From assembly GCA_038329895.1 (NCBI GenBank), contig JBBQNM010000015.1:1-37830 (forward strand): a stretch of 37,830 nucleotides of DNA, read 5' to 3'. The notes beneath the pieces are model-generated. The model searched no databases and had not been told where the DNA came from. It saw only the letters and a program-made list of their open reading frames with translations. The translations under genes were made by a program, and so were the position numbers. Shown one piece after another: positions 31,100 through 37,830 of the stretch (its first letter is position 1; the number at the start of each line of letters is the position of its first letter). Origin of the DNA: Mayfieldus sp038329895. GTDB lineage: Bacteria; Actinomycetota; Thermoleophilia; Solirubrobacterales; 70-9.

Positions 31100-31131
31100 G
31101 CAAACGGCCCGCATTTACGCGGGTCGTTTGC
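31100..31131 (+). terminator. Strong stem-loop terminator
   Basis: GCAAACGGCCCGC (31100-31112) pairs with GCGGGTCGTTTGC (31119-31131), a 13-bp stem with one G-U pair and a 6-base loop. It lies 36 bases after the lipoprotein stop. No U-tract follows, as is common in high-GC actinobacteria. Confidence 0.75.
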
Positions 31132-31235
31132 TTGCAGGAGCCCGCCTGTCAGCTAATGCAGAGTCGAACATATGCCGATGAATCAGGCGGATCGGTAGGC
31201 GTGAATAAGGGCTACGCCGCGGCCGGTTCGCCGAA

Positions 31236-32330
31236 ATGGCTGCCACGAAGAGCAAAACGAACGGGCGCGGCTCGTCCAGCAATGTCGCTGCGCGCGACGA
31301 TGGCCGTCGCAAGACGCCGGCGCCGGGCAGCCGTCTCGCCGAGGCCTTCGAGGCCGTTGAGCGTTTCCCGGTTCTGCTCGAGTCGCGCGAGCGCGTGATG
31401 CGCGCCGCGACCGCGGAGACGGCAAGGGTGGGGGAGATCATCGAGGCGGTGGAGTCGGACGTTGCGCTGACGATGGCGGTGCTTCAGTTCGCGAATCGCA
31501 GCGGCGCCCGCAACAGCGGCACGATCGCCAGCATCCCGGTTGCCTTGGAGGTGCTGAAGCCCTCCGGCGTCCTGGCGATCGCGGGGACGGCCCCGACCTA
31601 CGACTTCTTCGAGCCCAACGGGGGCTGGGAGCTGCGCCCCGAGCATTTCCGCATTCACGCGCTCGCCAGTCAGCGGGCCGCGGATCGGGTCGCCCGCGCC
31701 GTTGGCTTCCAGGAGCGCGACGAGCTCGCGGTGGTGGCGCTCCTTCACGACGTCGGGCGCCTGGTGATCTCGCGACTCCATCCCGGCTATCAGGACTTCT
31801 TCGACATGGCGGGACGCACCCCCGAGCAGCGCTTGCGGGTCGAGCGCGACAAGCTCGGCATCGACCACGCGATCGTCGGCGGTGTGCTTGCTCGCCGCTG
31901 GAACCTGCCAGGCCGCACGGCGGTGGCGATCGAGCGCCATCACGCCGACGACTCCGACGGGCTTTCGGCGCTGATCGCGACGGCCGACATGCTCGCCCAT
32001 TACGGACAGGGCGAGGCGGTCTCCCGCGATCGCCTCAAGGGCGCCGCGGCGCGCGCCGGGATCAGCGACGAGCTGCTGCGAGAGCTTTTGTACGAGCTCC
32101 CATACCCGCGCCAGGACGCTCCCAGGGTCAGCGAGCCGTGCCCGCTTTCCAATCGAGAGCTCGACGTCCTACGTCTACTCGCGGAGGGCAAGGTCTACAA
32201 GCAGATCGCCGGCGAGATGCAGCTCTCCGTCTCGACGATCCGCACCCACCTGCACAACGTCTACGGCAAGATCGGCGCCGTCGACCGTGCGCAGGCGGTC
32301 CTGACGTCACGCGATAAAGGCTGGATCTAG
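31236..32330 (+). CDS. HDOD/HD-type signalling protein with C-terminal LuxR HTH
   Basis: A 364-residue protein. Residues about 32-285 form an HDOD-like helical domain with an HD-type signature (VALLHDVGRLVISRLHPGY and IERHHADDSDG). A linker leads to a LuxR-type HTH at about 300-360 (LSNRELDVLRLLAEGKVYKQIAGEMQLSVSTIRTHLHNVYGKIG). It may couple sensing of a nucleotide or other signal to transcription; HDOD domains often lack phosphodiesterase activity. Converges with the NarL-type regulator, with 2 bases between the stops. Confidence 0.82.
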   Translation: MAATKSKTNGRGSSSNVAARDDGRRKTPAPGSRLAEAFEAVERFPVLLESRERVMRAATAETARVGEIIEAVESDVALTMAVLQFANRSGARNSGTIASIPVALEVLKPSGVLAIAGTAPTYDFFEPNGGWELRPEHFRIHALASQRAADRVARAVGFQERDELAVVALLHDVGRLVISRLHPGYQDFFDMAGRTPEQRLRVERDKLGIDHAIVGGVLARRWNLPGRTAVAIERHHADDSDGLSALIATADMLAHYGQGEAVSRDRLKGAAARAGISDELLRELLYELPYPRQDAPRVSEPCPLSNRELDVLRLLAEGKVYKQIAGEMQLSVSTIRTHLHNVYGKIGAVDRAQAVLTSRDKGWI

Positions 32331-32332
32331 CG

Positions 32333-32953
32333 CTACTCGATCAGGCTCTCGCGCAAGCCGATGGCGACCGCGTGGGCGCGATTGCGGGCCTCGAGGCGGG
32401 CGAGAATGTTCTTTGTGTGGGTCCGGACCGTCTCCTCGCTGACCTGTAGCTCCTCGGCCGCGATCGTCGTCGAACCTCCGTTTGCGAGCAGCTGCAGGAT
32501 CTGACGTTGCCGGCGCGTGAGCCTGCCGCGACTGCCCGGCTGGGGGACGGCGGGATCGACGAAGCGTTCCTGTTCGACGGCGGCGGCGACTGCGGAGCGC
32601 AGCTCATCTGGGCCCGCGCCCCGGCTCACGTAGGCGCTCGCCCCGTCCGAGAGCGCCTGGGTCGCGAGGTGGCGCTCGGCGCGGTCACCGTGGGCGACGA
32701 TCCCGAGCGCCGGCTCGGCCTTGCGCAACTCGCGGATCGCATCGGACCCGGTCAGCTCTTCAGTGCTGCCGCCCACGCGTGAGCGAATGTCGACCAACAC
32801 CACGTCAAAGTCGCCGATGCTGCGGACCAGGTCCACCGCCTCCTCGCGGCTGGTGAGCTCCTCGACCTCGTAACGGTCGTCGAGCACGCGCCGCATCCCG
32901 AGCCTCACGAGCGGCTGGGGTTCCACGACCAGGCAGCGCGGCACTTCGCTCAC
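32333..32953 (-). CDS. NarL/FixJ-type response regulator
   Basis: A 206-residue protein from GTG at 32953, with GGAGA upstream; a frame reaching 33133 adds unrelated sequence. The receiver domain has the phosphoacceptor in VVLVDIRSRVGG, but the usual acidic pair near the N-terminus is replaced (LVVEPQPLVRLG), so phosphorylation may be weak or absent. The C-terminus is a LuxR HTH (LTRRQRQILQLLANGG and VSEETVRTHTKNILARL). No histidine kinase lies nearby. Confidence 0.85.
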   Translation of the reverse strand: MSEVPRCLVVEPQPLVRLGMRRVLDDRYEVEELTSREEAVDLVRSIGDFDVVLVDIRSRVGGSTEELTGSDAIRELRKAEPALGIVAHGDRAERHLATQALSDGASAYVSRGAGPDELRSAVAAAVEQERFVDPAVPQPGSRGRLTRRQRQILQLLANGGSTTIAAEELQVSEETVRTHTKNILARLEARNRAHAVAIGLRESLIE

Positions 32954-33079
32954 AACTACTTCTCCGAGATTCGGGTGCGATCGGGAACGGTTGGCGGGAC
33001 GACCGAGGTTCGATCCTAACCGAGCCGGGGACGCCGGACGACCCCAATGTTCGGCCAGAGAGAAATTCCCTTGCGCTCT

Positions 33080-33107
33080 TTGCGATGCCCGCCGTCTGCG
33101 ATACAAA
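33080..33107 (+). promoter_or_regulatory. Promoter of the Rrf2 gene
   Basis: A -35 TTGCGA (33080-33085) and -10 TACAAA (33102-33107) with 16-base spacing. The GTG lies 6 bases beyond the -10, so the transcript is probably leaderless. Confidence 0.45.
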
Positions 33108-33113
33108 GACATC

Positions 33114-33512
33114 GTGATCTCGGTCACCTCCAAATCTCGCTACGCCGTCGTCGCGATGGCCGAGCTTGCGCGCGCTGGCGAGCGCCCAGTTCCGATCAAG
33201 GAGCTGGCCGAACGGCGCGACATCCCCGAGCAGTTCCTGGAGCAGCTGTTCTCGACCCTGCGCCGGGGCGGGTTGCTGACCAGCCACCGCGGCGTGAAGG
33301 GGGGCTACACGCTGGCCCGGCCGCCGGAGCAGATCAACGTGCTCGAGGTTGTGCAGGCCCTCGACGGGAAGATCGGCCAGGAGGCTGACGAGGCGGGCGG
33401 CATCTGGGCGGAGGGCGTCGGATCGCTTCGCAAGGTGTTCAGCCGCACGACGATCGCCGAGATCGCCCGCCGCGAGATCGAGGGCGCCGGCACGACGATG
33501 TACCACATTTAG
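33114..33512 (+). CDS. Rrf2-family transcriptional regulator
   Basis: A 132-residue Rrf2 winged-helix protein (SKSRYAVVAMAELAR, KELAERRDIPEQFLEQLFSTLRRGGLL, SHRGVKGGYTLARPPEQI). It contains no cysteine, so it cannot hold the Fe-S cluster of IscR or NsrR. It is followed by cysK and cysE; Bacillus CymR, a cluster-free Rrf2 protein that senses cysteine status through CysK, is the nearest functional analogue. That role is inferred. A longer frame from 32991 is rejected because the promoter and Rrf2 N-terminus fix the GTG at 33114. Confidence 0.87.
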   Translation: MISVTSKSRYAVVAMAELARAGERPVPIKELAERRDIPEQFLEQLFSTLRRGGLLTSHRGVKGGYTLARPPEQINVLEVVQALDGKIGQEADEAGGIWAEGVGSLRKVFSRTTIAEIARREIEGAGTTMYHI

Positions 33513-33535
33513 GACGCTTCGATAGCTTCCCGGTG

Positions 33536-33988
33536 ATGCGCAGGGCTTTTAGTCTCGGTCTGGCCGCGCTCCTCGCCGCCATCGTCGTTGGCTGCGGCGG
33601 CTCGAGTGCGAGCGACAAGCAGGTCGAGGCGATCACCAAGACCTACAACACCTACTTCGCGGCGGTGAAGAGCGGCGACGGCAAGGCTGCCTGCGAACAG
33701 CTCACGCCCGCCTACCAGCGCCGGGCTTCGAAGTTCGTCACGCCGATCAAGCAGGCGCAGCTGAAGGGCGCCAGCTGCCCGAAGGCGATCAGCGAGGGCA
33801 CTCTGTCGCTGCTGAAGCAGTTCAAGCCGACACTTGAGCGGGTCCAGGTGAACGGCAACCGAGCCTCCGGGTTCCAGCCCGGCGAAGGGCGATTCGGGCC
33901 CCAGAAGACGATCTTCAAGCGCCTCGGCGGCGACTGGAAGATCTCCGCGACGATCTACACCAAACGCCCCCCGAAAAAAACCGGCTGA
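33536..33988 (+). CDS. Small lipoprotein
   Basis: A 150-residue protein with a lipoprotein signal (LLAAIVVGC, lipidated cysteine at residue 20) and an NTF2/DUF4878-like body (ITKTYNTYFAAVKSGDGKAACEQLTPAYQRRASKF). The ATG at 33536 is preceded 7 bases upstream by TAGCTT, so it may be leaderless; a GTG directly before it (33533) is the alternative. Function unknown. It lies between the Rrf2 gene and cysK in the same direction. Confidence 0.7.
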   Translation: MRRAFSLGLAALLAAIVVGCGGSSASDKQVEAITKTYNTYFAAVKSGDGKAACEQLTPAYQRRASKFVTPIKQAQLKGASCPKAISEGTLSLLKQFKPTLERVQVNGNRASGFQPGEGRFGPQKTIFKRLGGDWKISATIYTKRPPKKTG

Positions 33989-34065
33989 GCCGCGCCGCGC
34001 ACGGGTGGCGACGCAGTGGGCTGGGCGACTGAGCGCCACCATGCGCGTGGGCCGGCCGCTGGCTG

Positions 34066-34071
34066 TAGTTT
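34066..34071 (+). promoter_or_regulatory. -10 box of cysK (leaderless start)
   Basis: TAGTTT lies 7 bases before the cysK ATG at 34079, which puts the transcription start at or next to the start codon. No clear -35 and no ribosome binding site are seen. Confidence 0.45.
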
Positions 34072-34078
34072 GGGCGCG

Positions 34079-35038
34079 ATGTCAGTAACTCCGCCCACCG
34101 ATGCAGGCGCAGCCGCGCGGATCGGCCGTGAGGCCGGCGACGTGGTCGGCAACACGCCGATGGTCGCGTTGCAGCGTCTCGGTGAGGGGGTCGGCGCTGA
34201 GGTCTGCGCGAAGCTGGAGTACTTCAACCCCGGCGGGTCGGTTAAGGACCGCATCGGTGTGGCGATGATCGACGCGGCCGAGGCCGAGGGTCAGATCGAG
34301 CGCGGCTGCTCGCTGATCGTCGAGCCGACCAGCGGCAACACCGGAATCGCACTGGCGATGGTCTGCGCGGCGCGCGGCTACGAGCTGGTCCTAACCCTGC
34401 CCGAGGGGATGACCCGCGAGCGCTCCGATCTGCTGCGCGCCTACGGCGCCGAGGTGCACGAGACGGCATCGCTGGGCGGCATGAACGAGTCAGTCGACCT
34501 TGCCCGGCGGATCGCCGAGGAGCGGGGGGCCTTCATCCCGCAGCAGTTCACCAACCCGGCCAACCCCGAGGTCCACCGGCGCACGACAGCGGAGGAGATC
34601 TGGGCTGACACCGGAGGCGAGGTCGACGCCTTCGTCTGCGGGGTCGGAACCGGTGGCACGATCAGCGGCGTGGGTCAGGTGCTGAAGGAGCGGCGGCCCG
34701 AGGCCCTCGTCGTCGCGGTCGAGCCGGCCGGCTCGGCGGTGCTCTCCGGCGGTCAGCCCGGCACCCACAAGATCCAGGGGATCGGCGCCGGATTCGTCCC
34801 CGAGGTGCTGGATCGCTCGGTGATCGACGAGGTGATCCCGGTCGCGGACAACGACGCGCTCGACATGGCTGAGCTGTGCGCGCGGCGCGAGGGCCTGCTG
34901 GTCGGGTTCTCGGCCGGCGCCGCGATTCACGCTTCGCTGCAGATCGCGGCTCGACCCGAGATGGCCGGCAAGCGGGTCGTGACGATCGTCCCCGACTCGG
35001 GCGAGCGGTACATGTCGCTGCCCTTCTTCCCCTCCTAA
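34079..35038 (+). CDS. cysK: Cysteine synthase (O-acetylserine sulfhydrylase)
   Basis: PLP enzyme converting O-acetylserine and sulfide to cysteine, 319 residues. The PLP lysine is Lys56 in NPGGSVKDR, the substrate loop is TSGNTG, the phosphate-binding loop is GVGTGGTISG, and GFSAGAAIHA closes the active site. Start chosen at the ATG following TAGTTT; a frame extending to 34016 carries no family sequence. cysE follows 4 bases later, so the two consecutive enzymes of cysteine synthesis are co-transcribed. Confidence 0.94.
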   Translation: MSVTPPTDAGAAARIGREAGDVVGNTPMVALQRLGEGVGAEVCAKLEYFNPGGSVKDRIGVAMIDAAEAEGQIERGCSLIVEPTSGNTGIALAMVCAARGYELVLTLPEGMTRERSDLLRAYGAEVHETASLGGMNESVDLARRIAEERGAFIPQQFTNPANPEVHRRTTAEEIWADTGGEVDAFVCGVGTGGTISGVGQVLKERRPEALVVAVEPAGSAVLSGGQPGTHKIQGIGAGFVPEVLDRSVIDEVIPVADNDALDMAELCARREGLLVGFSAGAAIHASLQIAARPEMAGKRVVTIVPDSGERYMSLPFFPS

Positions 35039-35042
35039 CGCA

Positions 35043-35780
35043 ATGCTCGGACTCGGAACACTTCGCAACGTGGTGCGAGAGGTCGCCTCGGATGTCGCGA
35101 CCGCGCGTGAGCGCGACCCGGCTGCGCGCCGTGCCGGCACGGTCGAGATCCTCTCCAGCTGGGCTGGGGTGCAGGCGCTGCTCGCCCACCGCGTCGCGCA
35201 CGCGCTGCACGAGGCCGAGATCCCGCTGGCGCCATTGGCGATCTCCTATGTGACCCGCTCGGTAACCGGGGTGGAAATCCACCCGGCGGCGCAAATCGGC
35301 GACGATTTCTTCATCGACCATGGCTCCGGCGTGGTGATCGGCGAGACGGCAGAGATCGGCGATCGCGTGACCCTCTTTCAGGGGGTGACGCTGGGCGGGA
35401 CCGGGTTTCAGCGCGGTAAGCGGCACCCGACCCTGGGCGACAACGTGACGGTTGGCTCCGGAGCCAAGCTGCTGGGGCCGATCGAGGTCGGGCACGGCGC
35501 CAAGGTTGGCGCGAACACGGTGGTGGTCGAAGATGTGCCTCCAAACGCCACTGTGGTCGGTAATCCCGGACATACGGTGAAGGTGGAGGGACGCCGGGTC
35601 GAGGGCCCCGACACCGACTGGATCCACCTGCCAGATCCGATCGCCGACGCGATCCGGGGGCTGTCGGAGAGGATCGCGGAGCTGGAGGATCGGATCGCGG
35701 AGCTGACCGGCGAACGCAAGCCCGACTCGAAGGTCCGCGAGCTGGGGCGCCGCAAGGGCCGCTCCTCGGCGGGTGGGTAG
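35043..35780 (+). CDS. cysE: Serine O-acetyltransferase
   Basis: Makes O-acetylserine from serine and acetyl-CoA, 245 residues. The left-handed beta-helix of hexapeptide repeats spans about 75-190 (GVEIHPAAQIG, FFIDHGSGVVIGETAEIG, RVTLFQGVTLGGTG), with the catalytic histidine in DHGSG. The N-terminal helical part is short (EpsC-like type). A basic, coiled C-terminal extension (LSERIAELEDRIAELTGERK) is added; the usual C-terminal tail inserts in CysK, but whether this one does is unknown. Confidence 0.93.
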   Translation: MLGLGTLRNVVREVASDVATARERDPAARRAGTVEILSSWAGVQALLAHRVAHALHEAEIPLAPLAISYVTRSVTGVEIHPAAQIGDDFFIDHGSGVVIGETAEIGDRVTLFQGVTLGGTGFQRGKRHPTLGDNVTVGSGAKLLGPIEVGHGAKVGANTVVVEDVPPNATVVGNPGHTVKVEGRRVEGPDTDWIHLPDPIADAIRGLSERIAELEDRIAELTGERKPDSKVRELGRRKGRSSAGG

Positions 35781-35798
35781 CTCCGGCTAGGCGTAGGG

Positions 35799-35814
35799 CC
35801 GCCCGAAGGGGCGG
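35799..35814 (+). terminator. Hairpin terminator between cysE and pcrA
   Basis: CCGCCC and GGGCGG form a 6-bp GC stem with a GAAG loop, 18 bases after the cysE stop. The -10 box of the next gene follows immediately. Confidence 0.55.
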
Positions 35815-35815
35815 A

Positions 35816-35821
35816 TATCTT
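35816..35821 (+). promoter_or_regulatory. -10 box of pcrA (leaderless start)
   Basis: TATCTT ends 6 bases before the GTG at 35828. As with several other genes here, transcription should start at the start codon; no ribosome binding site is present. Confidence 0.5.
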
Positions 35822-35827
35822 GATTGG

Positions 35828-37830
35828 GTGACCGAGTTGGCCGAATCGGAGCTGTCGCAGGGCGCCCACGGTGCCCCGACCGAGCCGGGCGCGGACCAGG
35901 TCGAGCGCCTGCTCGCGGAGCTGAACAGCGCCCAGCGCGAGGCGGTCGTCTACGGCGAAGGACCTCTGCTTGTGCTGGCGGGAGCCGGCTCCGGCAAGAC
36001 CCGGGTGCTCACCCACCGGATCGCCTACCTGCTGGCCACCGGCCGGGCCCGGCCCGGTGAGATCCTCGCGATCACCTTCACCAACAAGGCCGCCGGGGAG
36101 ATGCGTGAGCGGGTCGAGCGGCTGGTCGGCCGCGCCACACGGGCGATGTGGGTGATGACCTTCCACTCCGCCTGCGCGCGGATCATGCGCGCGGAGGCCG
36201 AGCGGCTCGGCTACTCGCGCAACTTCACGATCTACGACGAGGCCGACTCGCTGCGGATGGTGAAGCGCTGCATGGAGGAGCTCGAGGTGGACCCGAAGCG
36301 CTACCCGCCGCGCGCGATCAGGTCTCAAATCTCCGGCGCGAAGAACAAGCTGCTCGACGCGGCGGAGTTCCAACAGACACAGGGATCGGTGTTCGAGGAG
36401 ACGGCGGGCGACGTCTATGCGCTCTATGAGCGCCGCATGCTCGAGGCCAACGCGATGGACTTCGACGACCTGCTGGTGCGCACGGTCAACGTGCTGGAGC
36501 TGTTCGAGCCCGCTCGTGACCGCTGGCGCCGCGCCTTCGGCCAGGTGCTGGTCGACGAGTACCAGGACACCAACCGCGCCCAGTACCGGCTCCTGCAGCT
36601 GCTCGCCGAGGAGCATCGAAACCTGTTCGTGGTCGGCGACGACGCGCAGTCGATCTACGGCTTCCGCCACGCGGAGATCCGCAACATCCTCGACTTCGAG
36701 CGCGACTTCCCGGATGCCTCGACGGTGATGCTGGAGCAGAACTACCGCTCCACGCAGACGATCCTCTCGGCCGCCAACGCGCTGATCGCCAACAATCGCG
36801 AGAACCGCCCGAAGAAGCTCTGGACCGACTCCGGCGCAGGCGAGCCGGTTCAGGTCGTGCAGCTCGCGGACGAGCACGAGGAGGCGCGCTGGGTCGCCGG
36901 GGAGGTCGAGCGCCTGGTCACCGAAGAGGGGGTGGGGCGCGACGAGATCGCCGTCTTCTACCGCACCAATGCGATGAGCCGGGTGCTGGAGGACACGCTG
37001 GTGCGCTTCGAGATGCCCTACCAGGTGATCGGCGGGACGAAGTTCTACGAGCGCGCCGAGATCAAGGACGCGATCGCCTACCTGAGCCTGCTGGCCAACC
37101 CCTCCGACGCGATCTCCTTCAGCCGGGTTGTCAACTCGCCCCGGCGCGGGATCGGCAACACCAGCCAGGGGCGGCTCGCCTCGCACGCGAACACGACCGG
37201 CCTGCCGATCTGGGAGATCGCCGGCAGCCCGGAGGCTGTGCCGGGCCTCGGCGCCGCCGCGGTGAAGGCGATCGGGCGCTTCCACGAGACCGTCGAGTCC
37301 CTGCGCGAGCGGGCACAGGTCGACCCGGTGGCGAAGCTGCTCGAGGCGACCCTTGTGGAGACCGGGTACCTGGAGGCGCTCGAGGCCGAGCGGACGATCG
37401 AGGCCGAGGGCCGGGTCGAGAACCTCCAGGAGCTGATCGGCGTCGCCGCCGAATTCGACGCCAACCGGCAGCTGGAGGGTGAGAGCGAGGCCGCACCCCT
37501 GGAGGAATTCCTACAGCAGATCTCGCTCTACACCGACCAGGACGCGATAAGCGACGAATCACTGATCACCCTGATGACCCTCCACAACGCCAAGGGTCTG
37601 GAATACGACACGGTCTTCATGATCGGTTGCGAGGAGGGGGTCTTTCCCCACATGAGGGCGCTGGAGGAAGGCGGGGAGGAGGAGGAACGGCGCCTCTGCT
37701 ACGTCGGGATCACCAGGGCCCGCGAGCTCCTCTCCTTGACCTATGCCCGGCGCAGCAACCTGTTCGGCAACTCCGGCAGTGGGGTCCCCTCCCGATTCCT
37801 CGGCGAGATCCCGGCGACCCTGGTCGAGCG
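35828..37830 (+). CDS. pcrA: UvrD/PcrA-type DNA helicase, partial
   Basis: SF1A 3'-5' helicase in DNA repair and replication-conflict resolution. 667 codons are present and the frame is open at the window edge, with roughly 100 residues or more missing. Motifs in order: Q-motif LNSAQREAV, Walker A GAGSGKT, Ia ITFTNKAAGEM, II VLVDEYQDTN, III VVGDDAQSIYGFRHA, IV EQNYRST, V TLMTLHNAKGLEYDTVFM and VI CYVGITRARELL. The first 35 residues are an acidic, unconserved extension. The GTG at 35828 follows TATCTT. Confidence 0.95.
   Translation, partial: MTELAESELSQGAHGAPTEPGADQVERLLAELNSAQREAVVYGEGPLLVLAGAGSGKTRVLTHRIAYLLATGRARPGEILAITFTNKAAGEMRERVERLVGRATRAMWVMTFHSACARIMRAEAERLGYSRNFTIYDEADSLRMVKRCMEELEVDPKRYPPRAIRSQISGAKNKLLDAAEFQQTQGSVFEETAGDVYALYERRMLEANAMDFDDLLVRTVNVLELFEPARDRWRRAFGQVLVDEYQDTNRAQYRLLQLLAEEHRNLFVVGDDAQSIYGFRHAEIRNILDFERDFPDASTVMLEQNYRSTQTILSAANALIANNRENRPKKLWTDSGAGEPVQVVQLADEHEEARWVAGEVERLVTEEGVGRDEIAVFYRTNAMSRVLEDTLVRFEMPYQVIGGTKFYERAEIKDAIAYLSLLANPSDAISFSRVVNSPRRGIGNTSQGRLASHANTTGLPIWEIAGSPEAVPGLGAAAVKAIGRFHETVESLRERAQVDPVAKLLEATLVETGYLEALEAERTIEAEGRVENLQELIGVAAEFDANRQLEGESEAAPLEEFLQQISLYTDQDAISDESLITLMTLHNAKGLEYDTVFMIGCEEGVFPHMRALEEGGEEEERRLCYVGITRARELLSLTYARRSNLFGNSGSGVPSRFLGEIPATLVE

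Noticed and set aside
35408..37285. 625-codon open frame antisense to cysE and pcrA
   Set aside because: Overlaps two secure genes on the other strand and shows only the composition expected from a shadow frame.

Overview
The window is GC-rich, densely packed bacterial chromosome. Gene content, many apparently leaderless GTG/ATG starts, a cyclic-di-AMP riboswitch ahead of a peptidoglycan hydrolase and a DnaE with an intact PHP domain all point to a high-GC actinobacterium. A Thermoleophilia/Solirubrobacterales-like soil organism is my guess; no rRNA is present to prove it.

Layout. (1) 1-2752: argG with a tiny membrane-protein gene, then a c-di-AMP riboswitch driving a secreted coiled-coil/Rpf-type cell-wall hydrolase. 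(2) 2756-12160, all on the minus strand: one tightly coupled ten-gene operon. In transcription order it is sixA, a SAM methyltransferase, larA, larB, larC, larE, comA, comB, an ATP-grasp ligase and a GDP-mannose-3,5-epimerase-like SDR. LarB, LarE and LarC build the nickel-pincer nucleotide cofactor and LarA-type enzymes use it to racemise 2-hydroxyacids. ComA and ComB make sulfolactate, itself a 2-hydroxyacid. The arrangement suggests a pathway that makes sulfolactate, inverts it with a nickel enzyme and joins it to something through the ATP-grasp ligase. I know of no description of this combination. (3) 12256-17137: dnaE, a leaderless nine-cysteine small protein, and nfo (endonuclease IV) on the minus strand.

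(4) 17109-28758: an 11.65-kb integrated element bounded by 28-bp direct repeats (26/28 identical) that come from the 5' end of nfo. From left to right it holds a DUF433/PIN-like toxin-antitoxin pair, a minus-strand zinc-ribbon gene divergent from an XRE regulator, a long plus-strand operon (DUF3987-type replication protein, a frameshifted excisionase-like HTH gene, coiled-coil proteins, a large terminase with an N-terminal HTH, a zinc-finger protein, an HNH nuclease, a kinase-like/SEC-C protein), and an integration module ending in a tyrosine recombinase next to the right repeat. No portal, capsid, protease or tail gene is visible, so it resembles a packaging-competent phage satellite more than a complete prophage.

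(5) 28761-37830: gltX, a cupredoxin-like lipoprotein, an HDOD-LuxR protein converging with a NarL-type regulator, then an Rrf2 regulator, a small lipoprotein, cysK and cysE (a cysteine-synthesis group), and finally a PcrA/UvrD helicase running off the right edge.

No tRNA, rRNA or CRISPR array was recognised. No stretch over 300 bases lacks a gene.
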